Below are positions 7,862-14,219 of a stretch of 23,113 nt of DNA, piece after piece. Where the stretch lies: contig CAJMRD010000030.1 in NCBI GenBank assembly GCA_905215725.1, forward strand, positions 1-23,113, written 5' to 3'. Each line of letters opens with the position of its first letter. The first letter of the stretch is position 1. Made by a program: the position numbers and the translations under genes. This DNA comes from an uncultured bacterium (lineage in GTDB: Bacteria > Actinomycetota > Coriobacteriia > Coriobacteriales > Coriobacteriaceae). The notes under the pieces are model-generated. The model was given only the letters and a program-made list of their open reading frames with translations, had not been told where the DNA came from and did not search any database.

Positions 7862-7914
7862 ATGTCTGTCCCCAATGCGTGAAAACACTCATGTAAGTCT
7901 GTCCCCAATGAGTG
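7862..7914 (-). repeat. Right terminal repeat of the RAYT element
   Basis: The inverted counterpart of the left repeat: GTCTGTCCCCAATGCGTG (7864-7881) and GTCTGTCCCCAATGAGTG (7897-7914), again 33 bases apart. ATGCGTG (7875-7881) can pair with CACTCAT (7886-7892) around an AAAA loop, with the mismatch at the same central stem position as in the left end. It lies 41 bases after the transposase stop codon. Confidence 0.85.
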
Positions 7915-7948
7915 CAAAAAGGCGCCCTCCGTGGGGGAGGACGCCTTT
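7915..7948 (-). terminator. Terminator of rpmB
   Basis: On the minus strand, AAAGGCG, one unpaired base and CCTCC pair with GGAGG, one unpaired base and CGCCTTT (arms 7936-7948 and 7918-7930), followed by a run of five T (7916-7920 read in reverse). It lies about 70 bases beyond the rpmB stop. On the plus strand it could also stop reading out of the transposase gene. Confidence 0.8.
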
Positions 7949-8016
7949 GGTAAGTTCTATATGAACGCGAGGTCTTTGACCCGGAGAGTCCGAGGTACTT
8001 GTTGGTAAGACCTTAT

Positions 8017-8205
8017 TTAGGAGCGCGCAACCTTGCCGGACTTGAGGCAGGTGGAGCAAACGTTCATCTTGCGACGGTGACCATCGACGACGACGTAAAC
8101 GCGCTGGATGTTGGGGCGGAACTTACGGTTGGTGACGCGGTGAGAGTGGCTGATGGAGCGACCGGCAACGGGGTGCTTACCGCAAACTTCGCAAACTTTG
8201 GACAT
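8017..8205 (-). CDS. rpmB: 50S ribosomal protein L28 (zinc-binding form)
   Basis: A 62-residue protein starting MSKVCEVCGKHPVAGRSISH. Four cysteines in two CxxC pairs (C5/C8 and C50/C53) mark it as the zinc-ribbon (C+) form of L28. It belongs to the large ribosomal subunit. The frame is open 48 bases further upstream, but the internal ATG at 8205 has AAGGAGG about eight bases before it and matches the normal L28 N-terminus. It is monocistronic, with its own terminator and a likely extended -10 promoter about 55 bases upstream. Confidence 0.96.
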   Translation of the reverse strand: MSKVCEVCGKHPVAGRSISHSHRVTNRKFRPNIQRVYVVVDGHRRKMNVCSTCLKSGKVARS

Positions 8206-8259
8206 AACTGACCCTCCTTGGGCGACAAACGAACATGTCGCGTTAACAAACAAGCCTGA

Positions 8260-8268
8260 ACTATAGCA
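8260..8268 (-). promoter_or_regulatory. Probable rpmB promoter (extended -10)
   Basis: On the minus strand, TGCTATAGT (TATAGT at 8260-8265) lies about 55 bases upstream of the rpmB start. There is no clear -35. The identical nonamer is found before rpsT. Confidence 0.6.
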
Positions 8269-8496
8269 CAGAAGCAGCTCCCTGTGCGTAATCTACACAG
8301 AGATATTCCTCTTTTGGCGATAGTGCCCACGCTACGGCCCTGGACGTAGATCCGATTTGCGTGCAGCAGAGGGGATTATGCCAGCTCGTGCGTGCGTTTT
8401 CAAGCTCGTCCCACAAATATATATAGGTTTATGGAGCATTGGGCTCCGTTTACGGATTGTTCTGTATTTATGCTCGCAATTAAGCTCGAGGTTGGC
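8269..8496. other. Intergenic stretch between the divergent rpmB and pyrR promoters
   Basis: About 230 bases with no convincing gene. An AT-rich patch (8409-8421, ATATATATAGG) and several short imperfect repeats are present, but I see no clear RNA gene or ORF with a ribosome binding site. It probably holds upstream promoter and regulatory sequence for rpmB and the pyr operon. Confidence 0.4.
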
Positions 8497-8502
8497 TACA
8501 CT
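8497..8502 (+). promoter_or_regulatory. Possible -10 of the pyr operon
   Basis: TACACT is the best -10-like hexamer upstream of the structured leader and would place the transcript start near 8509. The hexamer at a 17-bp spacing (TCGCAA) is a poor -35, so the assignment is tentative. Confidence 0.35.
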
Positions 8503-8520
8503 ATCCCTTGACCATTAAAG

Positions 8521-8582
8521 GGGTACGAGATACCCACATGGAATTACATAGCTGCCGAAGAGCAGCCCTTCCTGTGGGTGTC
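8521..8582 (+). promoter_or_regulatory. pyr leader: 5' hairpin and competing antiterminator stem
   Basis: GGGTA (8521-8525) can pair with TACCC (8531-8535) around CGAGA. Competing with it, GATACCCACA (8529-8538) pairs with TGTGGGTGTC (8573-8582); after a bulged T, GGAA (8540-8543) pairs with TTCC (8569-8572). An inner hairpin, GCTGC (8551-8555) with GCAGC (8562-8566), caps it. The 3' arm of the large stem shares 8576-8582 with the terminator hairpin, so the two exclude each other. This is the anti-antiterminator/antiterminator/terminator layout of PyrR-type attenuators. The classical Bacillus PyrR-binding sequence was not found. Confidence 0.65.
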
Positions 8583-8617
8583 TGGTCCGCTTTAAGCGGT
8601 CGGGCATCTATTTTTTT
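8576..8617 (+). terminator. pyr leader attenuator terminator
   Basis: GGGTGTCTGG (8576-8585), a bulged T, then CCGC (8587-8590) pair fully, with several G-U pairs, to GCGG (8596-8599) and TCGGGCATCT (8600-8609) around a TTTAA loop. A run of seven T follows at 8611-8617. It lies 39 bases upstream of the pyrR start. A further 7-bp hairpin (TTGACTG at 8616-8622 with CAGTCAA at 8629-8635) lies between it and the ribosome binding site. Confidence 0.75.
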
Positions 8618-8656
8618 GACTGTGTCAGCAGTCAAGACATGTGAGGAAGGAGATCG

Positions 8657-9241
8657 ATGGGCACGACTTCCCCCAAGGCGGTCATCATGGACGAGACCGC
8701 CGTCAATCGAGCGATGACCCGCATCGCGCACGAGATTCTCGAGCGCAACGAGGGCTGTGAAGATCTCGCTCTGGTCGGCATCGTCACGCGCGGCGACCTT
8801 CTGGCAAAGAAGCTCGCCGAGGAGATCAAGGAGATCGAGGGCGTCGACGTTCCGCTCGGCAGCCTGGACATCAGCTTCTACCGCGATGACTATGCGACCA
8901 ATTTCGCTCCCGCGATCCACGCTACCAACATTCCCTTCAGCGTCGACGGCAAGCGCGTCGTGCTGGTGGACGACATCCTGTATACGGGCCGTACCATCCG
9001 CGCCGCTCTTGACGCCGTCATGGACCTGGGCCGTCCGAGCCGCATCGAGCTGGCAGTCCTCGTTGACCGCGGCCACCGCGAGCTCCCCATCTCGCCGGAC
9101 TTTGTCGGCAAGAACGTTCCCTCGTCGCATGAGGAGAACGTGCACCTATATATGAAGGAAGTCGACGGCCACACCGCCGTCGAGATTAACGACGTCGCGC
9201 CGGGTTCCCACGTGGGCTCCGCGCCGCTGGGAGGTGAGTAG
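8657..9241 (+). CDS. pyrR: PyrR: pyr operon regulator / uracil phosphoribosyltransferase
   Basis: A 194-residue type I phosphoribosyltransferase. The PRPP-binding motif is VVLVDDILYTGRTI (101-114), and the N-terminal LVGIVTRGDLLAKKL block (39-53) fits PyrR. In Bacillus, PyrR with UMP bound grips the pyr mRNA leader and promotes termination, and it has weak uracil phosphoribosyltransferase activity. Here it is the first gene of the pyr operon, directly behind a leader with a terminator/antiterminator switch, so the same role is likely. It is about 15 residues longer than B. subtilis PyrR, with a C-terminal extension (VAPGSHVGSAPLGGE). The ATG has GGAAGGAGA seven bases upstream. Confidence 0.95.
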   Translation: MGTTSPKAVIMDETAVNRAMTRIAHEILERNEGCEDLALVGIVTRGDLLAKKLAEEIKEIEGVDVPLGSLDISFYRDDYATNFAPAIHATNIPFSVDGKRVVLVDDILYTGRTIRAALDAVMDLGRPSRIELAVLVDRGHRELPISPDFVGKNVPSSHEENVHLYMKEVDGHTAVEINDVAPGSHVGSAPLGGE

Positions 9242-9245
9242 TACC

Positions 9246-10190
9246 GTGGCGTTCAACCATAAGCACCTGATCGACATTACCGAGTACTCCGAAGAGGATA
9301 TCAAGCTCATCCTCGAGACCGCCAAGGCGTTCTCCGAGGTCAACGAGCGTGCCATCAAGAAGGTCCCCACGCTCAAGGGCAAGACCATCGTCAACATGTT
9401 CAACGAGCCCTCGACGCGCACCCGCAGCTCTTTCGAGCTCGCCGAGAAGCGTCTTTCGGCCGACAGCCTTAACTTTGGCGGCTCCTCGACCTCCACGGTC
9501 AAGGGCGAGAGCCTCGTCGACACCGTTGAGACCCTCAACGCTTATAAGATCGACTGCATTGTCGTGCGCGACAAGCACGCCGGCGCTCCCTACATCGTCA
9601 CGCAGAACTCGCCCGCAAGCGTCATCTGCGCCGGTGACGGCAAGCACAACCATCCTACGCAGGCCCTGCTCGACCTGTACACCATCTGGGAGCACAAGGG
9701 TGACTTCCACGGTCTGAAGGTCGCCGTCGTCGGCGATATCGCCCACTCCCGCGTCTGCGGCTCGCTGATCCCCGCCCTTAAGATCATGGGCTGCGAGACC
9801 TACGCCGTCGCCCCCGGCACGCTGCTGCCGCCGGCGCCCGAGGTTTTGGGCTGCGACCACGTGACGAGCGACCTCGATTCCGTCCTGCCCGAGCTGGACG
9901 TCGTCTACATGCTGCGCGTGCAACAGGAGCGCCTCGAGGGTGCCCCGTTCCCGACCATTCGCGAGTACCACAAGCTCTTCGGCCTGACCAAGGACCGCGA
10001 GAAGCTCATGAAGCCCGACGCGATCATCTGCCACCCGGGCCCCATCAACCGCGGCGTCGAGTTCGATTCCTATATGGCCGACCACCCGCAACGCTCCGTC
10101 ATCCTGGAGCAGGTCTACGCCGGTATTTGCGTGCGTATGGCTATCCTGTATCTGCTGCTTGGAGGTGCCGATAATGGCCTTGCTTCTTAA
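9246..10190 (+). CDS. pyrB: Aspartate carbamoyltransferase catalytic subunit
   Basis: A 314-residue enzyme that makes carbamoyl-aspartate from carbamoyl phosphate and aspartate, the committed step of pyrimidine synthesis. Carbamoyl-phosphate-binding STRTR is at 56-60, HPTQ at 136-139 and the HPGPINRGVE block near 263-272. I chose GTG at 9246 (MAFNHKHLIDITEY) because GGGAGG (9229-9234) is correctly spaced for it; GTG at 9234, overlapping pyrR, would sit on top of that site. The gene starts four bases after pyrR. No pyrI regulatory subunit is present, so a Bacillus-type trimer is likely. Its last 17 bases overlap pyrC. Confidence 0.95.
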   Translation: MAFNHKHLIDITEYSEEDIKLILETAKAFSEVNERAIKKVPTLKGKTIVNMFNEPSTRTRSSFELAEKRLSADSLNFGGSSTSTVKGESLVDTVETLNAYKIDCIVVRDKHAGAPYIVTQNSPASVICAGDGKHNHPTQALLDLYTIWEHKGDFHGLKVAVVGDIAHSRVCGSLIPALKIMGCETYAVAPGTLLPPAPEVLGCDHVTSDLDSVLPELDVVYMLRVQQERLEGAPFPTIREYHKLFGLTKDREKLMKPDAIICHPGPINRGVEFDSYMADHPQRSVILEQVYAGICVRMAILYLLLGGADNGLAS

Positions 10191-11463
10191 GAATGCCCAC
10201 GTCGTCGACCCGTCCGTCGAGCTTGACGGTGTCGTTGACGTCCTGATTGACGGCGACAAGATCGCCGAGGTCGGCGAGAATCTCGCCGTCGAGGGAGCCG
10301 AGGTCCGCGACCTTTCCGGCAAGTACCTCGTCCCCGGCCTGGTGGATATGCACGTTCACCTTCGCGAGCCCGGCTACGAGGTCAAAGAGGACATCGAGAG
10401 CGGCACCCGCGCAGCTGCCAAGGGCGGCTTTACCGGCGTGTGCTCCATGCCCAACACCGATCCCGTCACCGATAACGGCACTGTCGTGGAGTTCGTCAAG
10501 TCCCGTGCTGCCGAGGTCGGTCACTGCCGCGTCTATCCGTCGGGCGCCATGACCCGCGGTCTTAAGGGCGAGGCCATGTCCGAGATGGGCGATATGGTCG
10601 CCCACGGCGCCGTCGCCTTCACCGATGACGGTCGCGGCGTGCAGGGCGCGGGCATGCTCCGTCGCTGCATGGACTACGGCAAGATGTTCGGCAAGGTCTT
10701 CATGAGCCACTGCCAGGACGAGGACCTGGTCGGCCACGGCCAGATCAACGAGGGCAAGGTCTCGACCCGTCTGGCCCTCGAGGGTTGGCCGGCTGCCGGC
10801 GAGGAGCTCCAGATCGCCCGCGACATCGAGATCGCCAAGCTGACCGGTGCCAAGCTGCACATCCAGCACATCTCCACCGCCCATGGTCTGGAGATCGTGC
10901 GTGCCGGTAAGGCCGCTGGCGTTCAGGTTACCTGCGAGGCTACCCCGCACCACATGTTCCTGACCGAGAACGACCTGGACGAGACCTACAACACCTCGCT
11001 CAAGGTCAATCCGCCGCTGCGTACCGAGGAAGATGCCGAGGCCATCCGTCAGGGCGTCATCGACGGCACCGTCGACGCTATCGTCACCGATCACGCTCCC
11101 CACACCCCGTGGGAGAAGGCCCGCGAGTTCGAGCTTGCGCCCTTTGGCATGATCGGCCTCGAGACCTCGCTGTCACTCGTACTCACCGAGCTGGTCAACA
11201 CGGGCAAGATGAGCATGGGCCGCATGGTCGAGCTTATGGCCATCAAGCCGCGTGAGATTCTGGGCCTCGACCAGGTTCAGGTCAAGGCGGGCTCCGTTGC
11301 CGACCTGACCGTGTTCGACCCCTCTGCCACCTGGACGGTCGGCGAGGACGGTTACGAGTCGCGCGCCGAGAACTCCGGTTTTGCCGGCCGCACGCTTACC
11401 GGTCGTGCCACCGATGTGTTTGTCGGCGGTAAGCAGACGCTCGCCGACGGCTGCATCTGCTAG
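10174..11463 (+). CDS. pyrC: Dihydroorotase, type I
   Basis: A 429-residue zinc amidohydrolase that cyclises carbamoyl-aspartate to dihydroorotate. Metal-site residues visible are H60 and H62 in DMHVHLREPGYE, H179 in SHCQDEDL, H232 in HIQHIST and D306 in VTDHAPHT; the FTDDG aspartates at 151/152 occupy the bridging region. The length and HVHLREPG signature indicate the long type I form rather than the E. coli type. Start: ATG at 10174 with GGAGG eight bases before it, overlapping pyrB by 17 bases; an in-frame ATG at 10159 lacks a good site. A hairpin with an imperfect U-tract follows the stop. Confidence 0.96.
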   Translation: MALLLKNAHVVDPSVELDGVVDVLIDGDKIAEVGENLAVEGAEVRDLSGKYLVPGLVDMHVHLREPGYEVKEDIESGTRAAAKGGFTGVCSMPNTDPVTDNGTVVEFVKSRAAEVGHCRVYPSGAMTRGLKGEAMSEMGDMVAHGAVAFTDDGRGVQGAGMLRRCMDYGKMFGKVFMSHCQDEDLVGHGQINEGKVSTRLALEGWPAAGEELQIARDIEIAKLTGAKLHIQHISTAHGLEIVRAGKAAGVQVTCEATPHHMFLTENDLDETYNTSLKVNPPLRTEEDAEAIRQGVIDGTVDAIVTDHAPHTPWEKAREFELAPFGMIGLETSLSLVLTELVNTGKMSMGRMVELMAIKPREILGLDQVQVKAGSVADLTVFDPSATWTVGEDGYESRAENSGFAGRTLTGRATDVFVGGKQTLADGCIC

Positions 11464-11483
11464 CATAGCCTTATCGCTTTTGT

Positions 11484-11524
11484 GCGCGGTGCCCTTGCGG
11501 TGCCGCGCTTTCTGTTCGTTTTGA
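11484..11524 (+). terminator. Terminator-like hairpin between pyrC and pyrK
   Basis: GCGCGGTGCC (11484-11493) pairs with GGTGCCGCGC (11499-11508), 10 bp with two G-U pairs and a 5-base loop, followed by TTTCTGTTCGTTTTG. It may be a leaky intra-operon terminator that lowers pyrKDF expression relative to pyrRBC. A second small hairpin (CCATGC 11525-11530, GCATGG 11535-11540) lies just before the pyrK ribosome binding site. Confidence 0.5.
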
Positions 11525-11555
11525 CCATGCAACCGCATGGGGGATTGGAGCGTCT

Positions 11556-12347
11556 ATGCCCACACCTTCCACTGCACGCATGCACGACTTCGAGGTCGTC
11601 TCGAACCGGGAGATCGCCGACGGCATCTTCTCGCTCGTCATCTCGGCCCCCAAGCTTGCAAGTGCGCTCAAGCCCGGTCAGTTTGTGAACATCGCCGTGC
11701 CCGGCGATGCTTCCTCTCTGCTTCGCGTGCCCTTGAGCTTCTATCGCGCCGACGCCGAGGCCGGTACCGTCGAGCTGTGGTACGCCGTCGTGGGCGACGA
11801 CACCCGTCGCCTGTCGCAGATGACCCCCGGCTCCAAGTCCAACCTGTTGGGCCCTGGCGGCCGCGGCTGGCTTGTTCCCGAGGGCACCAGGAAGGCGCTG
11901 CTCGTGGCGGGCGGCATCGGTGTTCCGCCCGTGCTGTGCCTCGCCGGCATGCTTGCCGAGCAGGGCGTGGATGTCGACGTTTGCCTGGGCTTTGGCACCG
12001 CGTCCAAGGCCGTGGGTGTCGATGAGTTCCGCGCGTTGGGCGCCACGGTTAACGTGTGCACCGACGATGGCACGCTGGGCACGCACGGTTTTTGCACCGA
12101 CCCGGCAGCCGAGCTGCTCGGCGAGGGCGGCTACGACTATGTGGCCAGCTGCGGCCCCGCTGTCATGATGAAGAAAGTCGCCGCTGCCGCTGCCGAGGCC
12201 GGTGCGTACTGCGAGGTGTCGCTTGAGCGCATGATGAGCTGTGGCTTTGGCGCCTGCAACACCTGCAATGTCGAAACGGTCGACGGTATGAAGGGTGCTT
12301 GCATGTGCGGCCCCGTGTTCGATGCTTCCAAGGTGGTGGTCTTCTAG
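11556..12347 (+). CDS. pyrK: Dihydroorotate dehydrogenase electron-transfer subunit PyrK
   Basis: A 263-residue iron-sulfur flavoprotein that passes electrons from dihydroorotate oxidation in PyrD to NAD+. The ferredoxin-reductase-like fold shows the FAD-binding segment LRVPLSFY (56-63), the nucleotide-binding LLVAGGIGVPPVLCLA (115-130) and a C-terminal [2Fe-2S] site with C229, C234, C237 and C251 (CGFGACNTC, then CGPVF). C249 is an extra nearby cysteine. The ATG has GGAG about six bases upstream. It starts 92 bases after pyrC, the largest gap in the operon, and pyrD follows with a 1-base overlap, as expected for two subunits of one complex. Confidence 0.95.
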   Translation: MPTPSTARMHDFEVVSNREIADGIFSLVISAPKLASALKPGQFVNIAVPGDASSLLRVPLSFYRADAEAGTVELWYAVVGDDTRRLSQMTPGSKSNLLGPGGRGWLVPEGTRKALLVAGGIGVPPVLCLAGMLAEQGVDVDVCLGFGTASKAVGVDEFRALGATVNVCTDDGTLGTHGFCTDPAAELLGEGGYDYVASCGPAVMMKKVAAAAAEAGAYCEVSLERMMSCGFGACNTCNVETVDGMKGACMCGPVFDASKVVVF

Positions 12348-13270
12348 TGGGTACCGTGAACATGGCCGTCGATTTCGGCGGCGTCAAGATGCAGAACCCC
12401 ATCAACACCGCAGCCGGTACCTTTGGCTACGGTTGGCAGTTCCAGAACTTCTTTGATGTTTCCCAGCTGGGCGCCATCACCACCAAGGGTTGCGCTGCCG
12501 AGCCCTGGCCCGGCAACCCCGCGCCCCGCATGGCCGAGATTCCCGGCGGTATGATCAACTCCGTGGGCCTTCAGAACCCCGGCGTGGCCGCCTTTGCCCG
12601 CGAGTCCGGTCCGTGGCTCGAACAGCTGTCCAAGGACGGCTGCCAGGTCATCTGTCAGGTTGCCGGCCACTCCGTTGACGAGTTTGTCCGCGCACTCGAG
12701 ATGTATGTCGAACTGTGCCCCTGGGCTGCCGGCTACGAGATCAACGTGAGCTGCCCTAATATCGCCGCCGGCGGTGCCGCCATGGGCTCCACGCCCGAGG
12801 GCGCCTCTTCCGTTATGGCTGCCTGCCGCAAGGTGACCGATAAGCCGCTGTTCGTAAAGATGGCTCCGGTTAACGTTGCCGAGATTGCCAAGGCCCTCGA
12901 GGCTGCCGGTGCCGACGGCCTTTCGGTCATCAACTCCATCCAGGGCATGGCCATCGACGTCCATACCCGCAAGTCCCGCGTGGCCAAGCCCAAGGGCGGC
13001 CTTTCGGGCCCGCTGTGCCACCACATCGCCGTGCGCATGGTCTGGGAGGTTGCCCAGGCCGTCGATATCCCCATCAACGGTGTCGGCGGCGTCATGACGG
13101 GCGAGGATGCGGCCGAGTTTATTCTGGCCGGCGCCACCTGCGTGTCGGTCGGCATGGCCAACTTCGTCGATCCGTGCGCTTCGCTCAAGATCGCGCACGA
13201 GCTCGAGGCCTGGGCCGAGTCTCAGGGCGTGAAGGACATCAACGAACTGGTAGGTGCGTTCGAATGCTAG
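12347..13270 (+). CDS. pyrD: Dihydroorotate dehydrogenase, class 1B catalytic subunit
   Basis: A 307-residue FMN enzyme that oxidises dihydroorotate to orotate. EINVSCPNIAAGG carries the N/S/C-P-N substrate-binding and catalytic-cysteine motif, and the late GVGGVMTGEDAAEFILAGA segment is the FMN-phosphate loop. Pairing with pyrK identifies it as the NAD-dependent 1B heterotetramer, suited to anaerobes because it needs neither quinone nor oxygen. The start is uncertain: GTG at 12347 overlaps the pyrK stop (TAGTG) with AGGTGG ten bases upstream; ATG at 12362 has no clear ribosome binding site. The 3' end overlaps pyrF by seven bases. Confidence 0.95.
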   Translation: MGTVNMAVDFGGVKMQNPINTAAGTFGYGWQFQNFFDVSQLGAITTKGCAAEPWPGNPAPRMAEIPGGMINSVGLQNPGVAAFARESGPWLEQLSKDGCQVICQVAGHSVDEFVRALEMYVELCPWAAGYEINVSCPNIAAGGAAMGSTPEGASSVMAACRKVTDKPLFVKMAPVNVAEIAKALEAAGADGLSVINSIQGMAIDVHTRKSRVAKPKGGLSGPLCHHIAVRMVWEVAQAVDIPINGVGGVMTGEDAAEFILAGATCVSVGMANFVDPCASLKIAHELEAWAESQGVKDINELVGAFEC

Positions 13271-13980
13271 AGACCGATGCCCGCGACCGTGTTATCGTCG
13301 CTCTCGACTGCGACCGTGAGCGTGCGCTCGAGCTTGCCCACGAGCTTTCGGGCCATGCCGCCTGGCTCAAGGTTGGCATGACGCTCTATTACGCCGAGGG
13401 TCCTGAGATCGTCAAGACGTTCAAGGATTTGGGCTTTAAGGTCTTCCTTGACCTTAAGTTCCATGATATTCCGCATCAGGTTCGCGGCGCCGCCCGTTCG
13501 GCCTCGCTTGCTGGTGCCGACCTGCTCTCGGTTCACGGCTTGGGTTCGGGCGCCATGCTCGCTGCCTGCCGCGAGGGTGCCGAGGAGGCGCGCGAGGACC
13601 GCGCCAAGCTCGTCGCCATCACCGTTCTCACGAGCATGAATCAGGATGCCTTGAGCGAGATCGGCGTCGAGTCGCCGGTGGCCGAGGAGGCCGCACGTCT
13701 GGCAAAGCTCGCCCAGGCCAACGGCATCGACGGTATCGTGTGCTCGCCGATGGAGGCCCATGATATGCGTGAGCTGCTGGGCCCCGATGCGCTTATCGTG
13801 ACCCCGGGCGTTCGTCCGGTTGGCGCGGCGCTGGGAGATCAGTCCCGCGTTGCAACGCCTTCCCAGGCTATCGAGCGTGGCGCGAGCCACATCGTGGTGG
13901 GTCGCCCCATCACCGGTGCCGATGACCCGGTTGCCGCTTTCGATGCCATCGTCGCCGAGCTGGTCGAAAACGTCGCGTAA
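13264..13980 (+). CDS. pyrF: Orotidine 5'-phosphate decarboxylase
   Basis: A 238-residue TIM-barrel enzyme that makes UMP from OMP. The catalytic D-x-K-x-x-D motif is clear in FLDLKFHDIPHQVRGA (D63, K65, D68), and the phosphate-binding end VGRPITGADDP is present. The size fits the short Bacillus-type family. The frame is open far upstream inside pyrD, but ATG at 13264 overlaps the pyrD stop (ATGCTAG) and has AGGTG about eight bases before it. It is the last gene of the operon. pyrE, which makes its substrate, is absent and must be elsewhere. Confidence 0.96.
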   Translation: MLETDARDRVIVALDCDRERALELAHELSGHAAWLKVGMTLYYAEGPEIVKTFKDLGFKVFLDLKFHDIPHQVRGAARSASLAGADLLSVHGLGSGAMLAACREGAEEAREDRAKLVAITVLTSMNQDALSEIGVESPVAEEAARLAKLAQANGIDGIVCSPMEAHDMRELLGPDALIVTPGVRPVGAALGDQSRVATPSQAIERGASHIVVGRPITGADDPVAAFDAIVAELVENVA

Positions 13981-14025
13981 GAGATTCCCTTAAGTCACCA
14001 CTTTTGGGTCTCAATAGCACAATTT

Positions 14026-14091
14026 AGCCCCTGTGCCTGCGAAAACTTTCCCATCCTTTGTGTGGAATCGCAGGTCAGGGGCTCAACTTTT
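14026..14091 (+). terminator. Probable terminator of the pyr operon
   Basis: AGCCCCTG, two unpaired bases and CCTGCGA (14026-14042) pair with TCGCAGG, one unpaired base and CAGGGGCT (14068-14083) around a 25-base loop, followed by CAACTTTT. The loop is long and the T-run short, so it may also stabilise the 3' end. It lies 45 bases after the pyrF stop. Confidence 0.6.
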
Positions 14092-14094
14092 AAC

Positions 14095-14131
14095 GCAATA
14101 TATTGCACTTTTTGCGGGTATCGTCTAACCT
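14095..14131 (+). promoter_or_regulatory. Candidate mihF promoter overlapped by a 12-bp palindrome
   Basis: TTGCAC (14103-14108) and TAACCT (14126-14131) are spaced by 17 bases as -35 and -10. The perfect palindrome GCAATATATTGC (14095-14106) overlaps the -35, the position of a repressor operator. No regulator can be named. Confidence 0.45.
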
Positions 14132-14147
14132 ATGGAGCCGCGATTGG

Positions 14148-14177
14148 GCATTTTGTACGTTTTACGTGCTAAAATGC
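14148..14177 (+). promoter_or_regulatory. Second candidate mihF promoter (extended -10)
   Basis: TGCTAAAAT (14167-14175) is an extended -10 about 45 bases before the mihF ATG. It is flanked by an inverted repeat, GCATTTT (14148-14154) and AAAATGC (14171-14177), with two ACGT steps between, so the promoter may be controlled by bound protein. Confidence 0.45.
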
Positions 14178-14219
14178 CAAATATTGAATCAGATATAACC
14201 CAACTATTTGGAGGTACGA

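Larger units (their letters stand above)
6862..7914 (+). mobile_element. RAYT-type (REP-associated tyrosine transposase) element with compound inverted ends
   Basis: A 1053-bp unit: a complete Y1/HUH transposase gene (7044-7820) between two 53-bp imperfect inverted repeats (6862-6914 and 7862-7914). The ends match at about 48 of 53 positions. Each contains two direct copies of an 18-base motif, CACTCATTGGGGACAGAC, at a fixed 33-base period, with a small bulged hairpin whose 3' arm falls within the second copy. Such flanking by inverted REP-like sequences is expected for a RAYT and unlike classical DDE insertion sequences. The right end stops one base before the rpmB terminator region. No target-site duplication was evident. 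The gene is intact, so the element could be active or domesticated. Confidence 0.75.

Noticed and set aside
6862..7914. CRISPR-like array from the repeated 18-base motif
   Set aside because: There are only two copies per end at 33-base spacing, inverted between the ends and flanking a transposase, with no series of unique spacers.
7999..8211. Plus-strand frame over rpmB
   Set aside because: Shadow of L28, whose protein and ribosome binding site on the minus strand are clear.
8508..8717. Possible leader peptide in the pyr leader (ATG at 8538)
   Set aside because: The frame runs through the terminator and into pyrR, lacks a good ribosome binding site and has no stop positioned to couple ribosome movement to the hairpins.
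9186..10322. 378-codon minus-strand frame opposite pyrB
   Set aside because: Antisense shadow of pyrB; repetitive Val/Asp/Leu-rich translation, no start signal.
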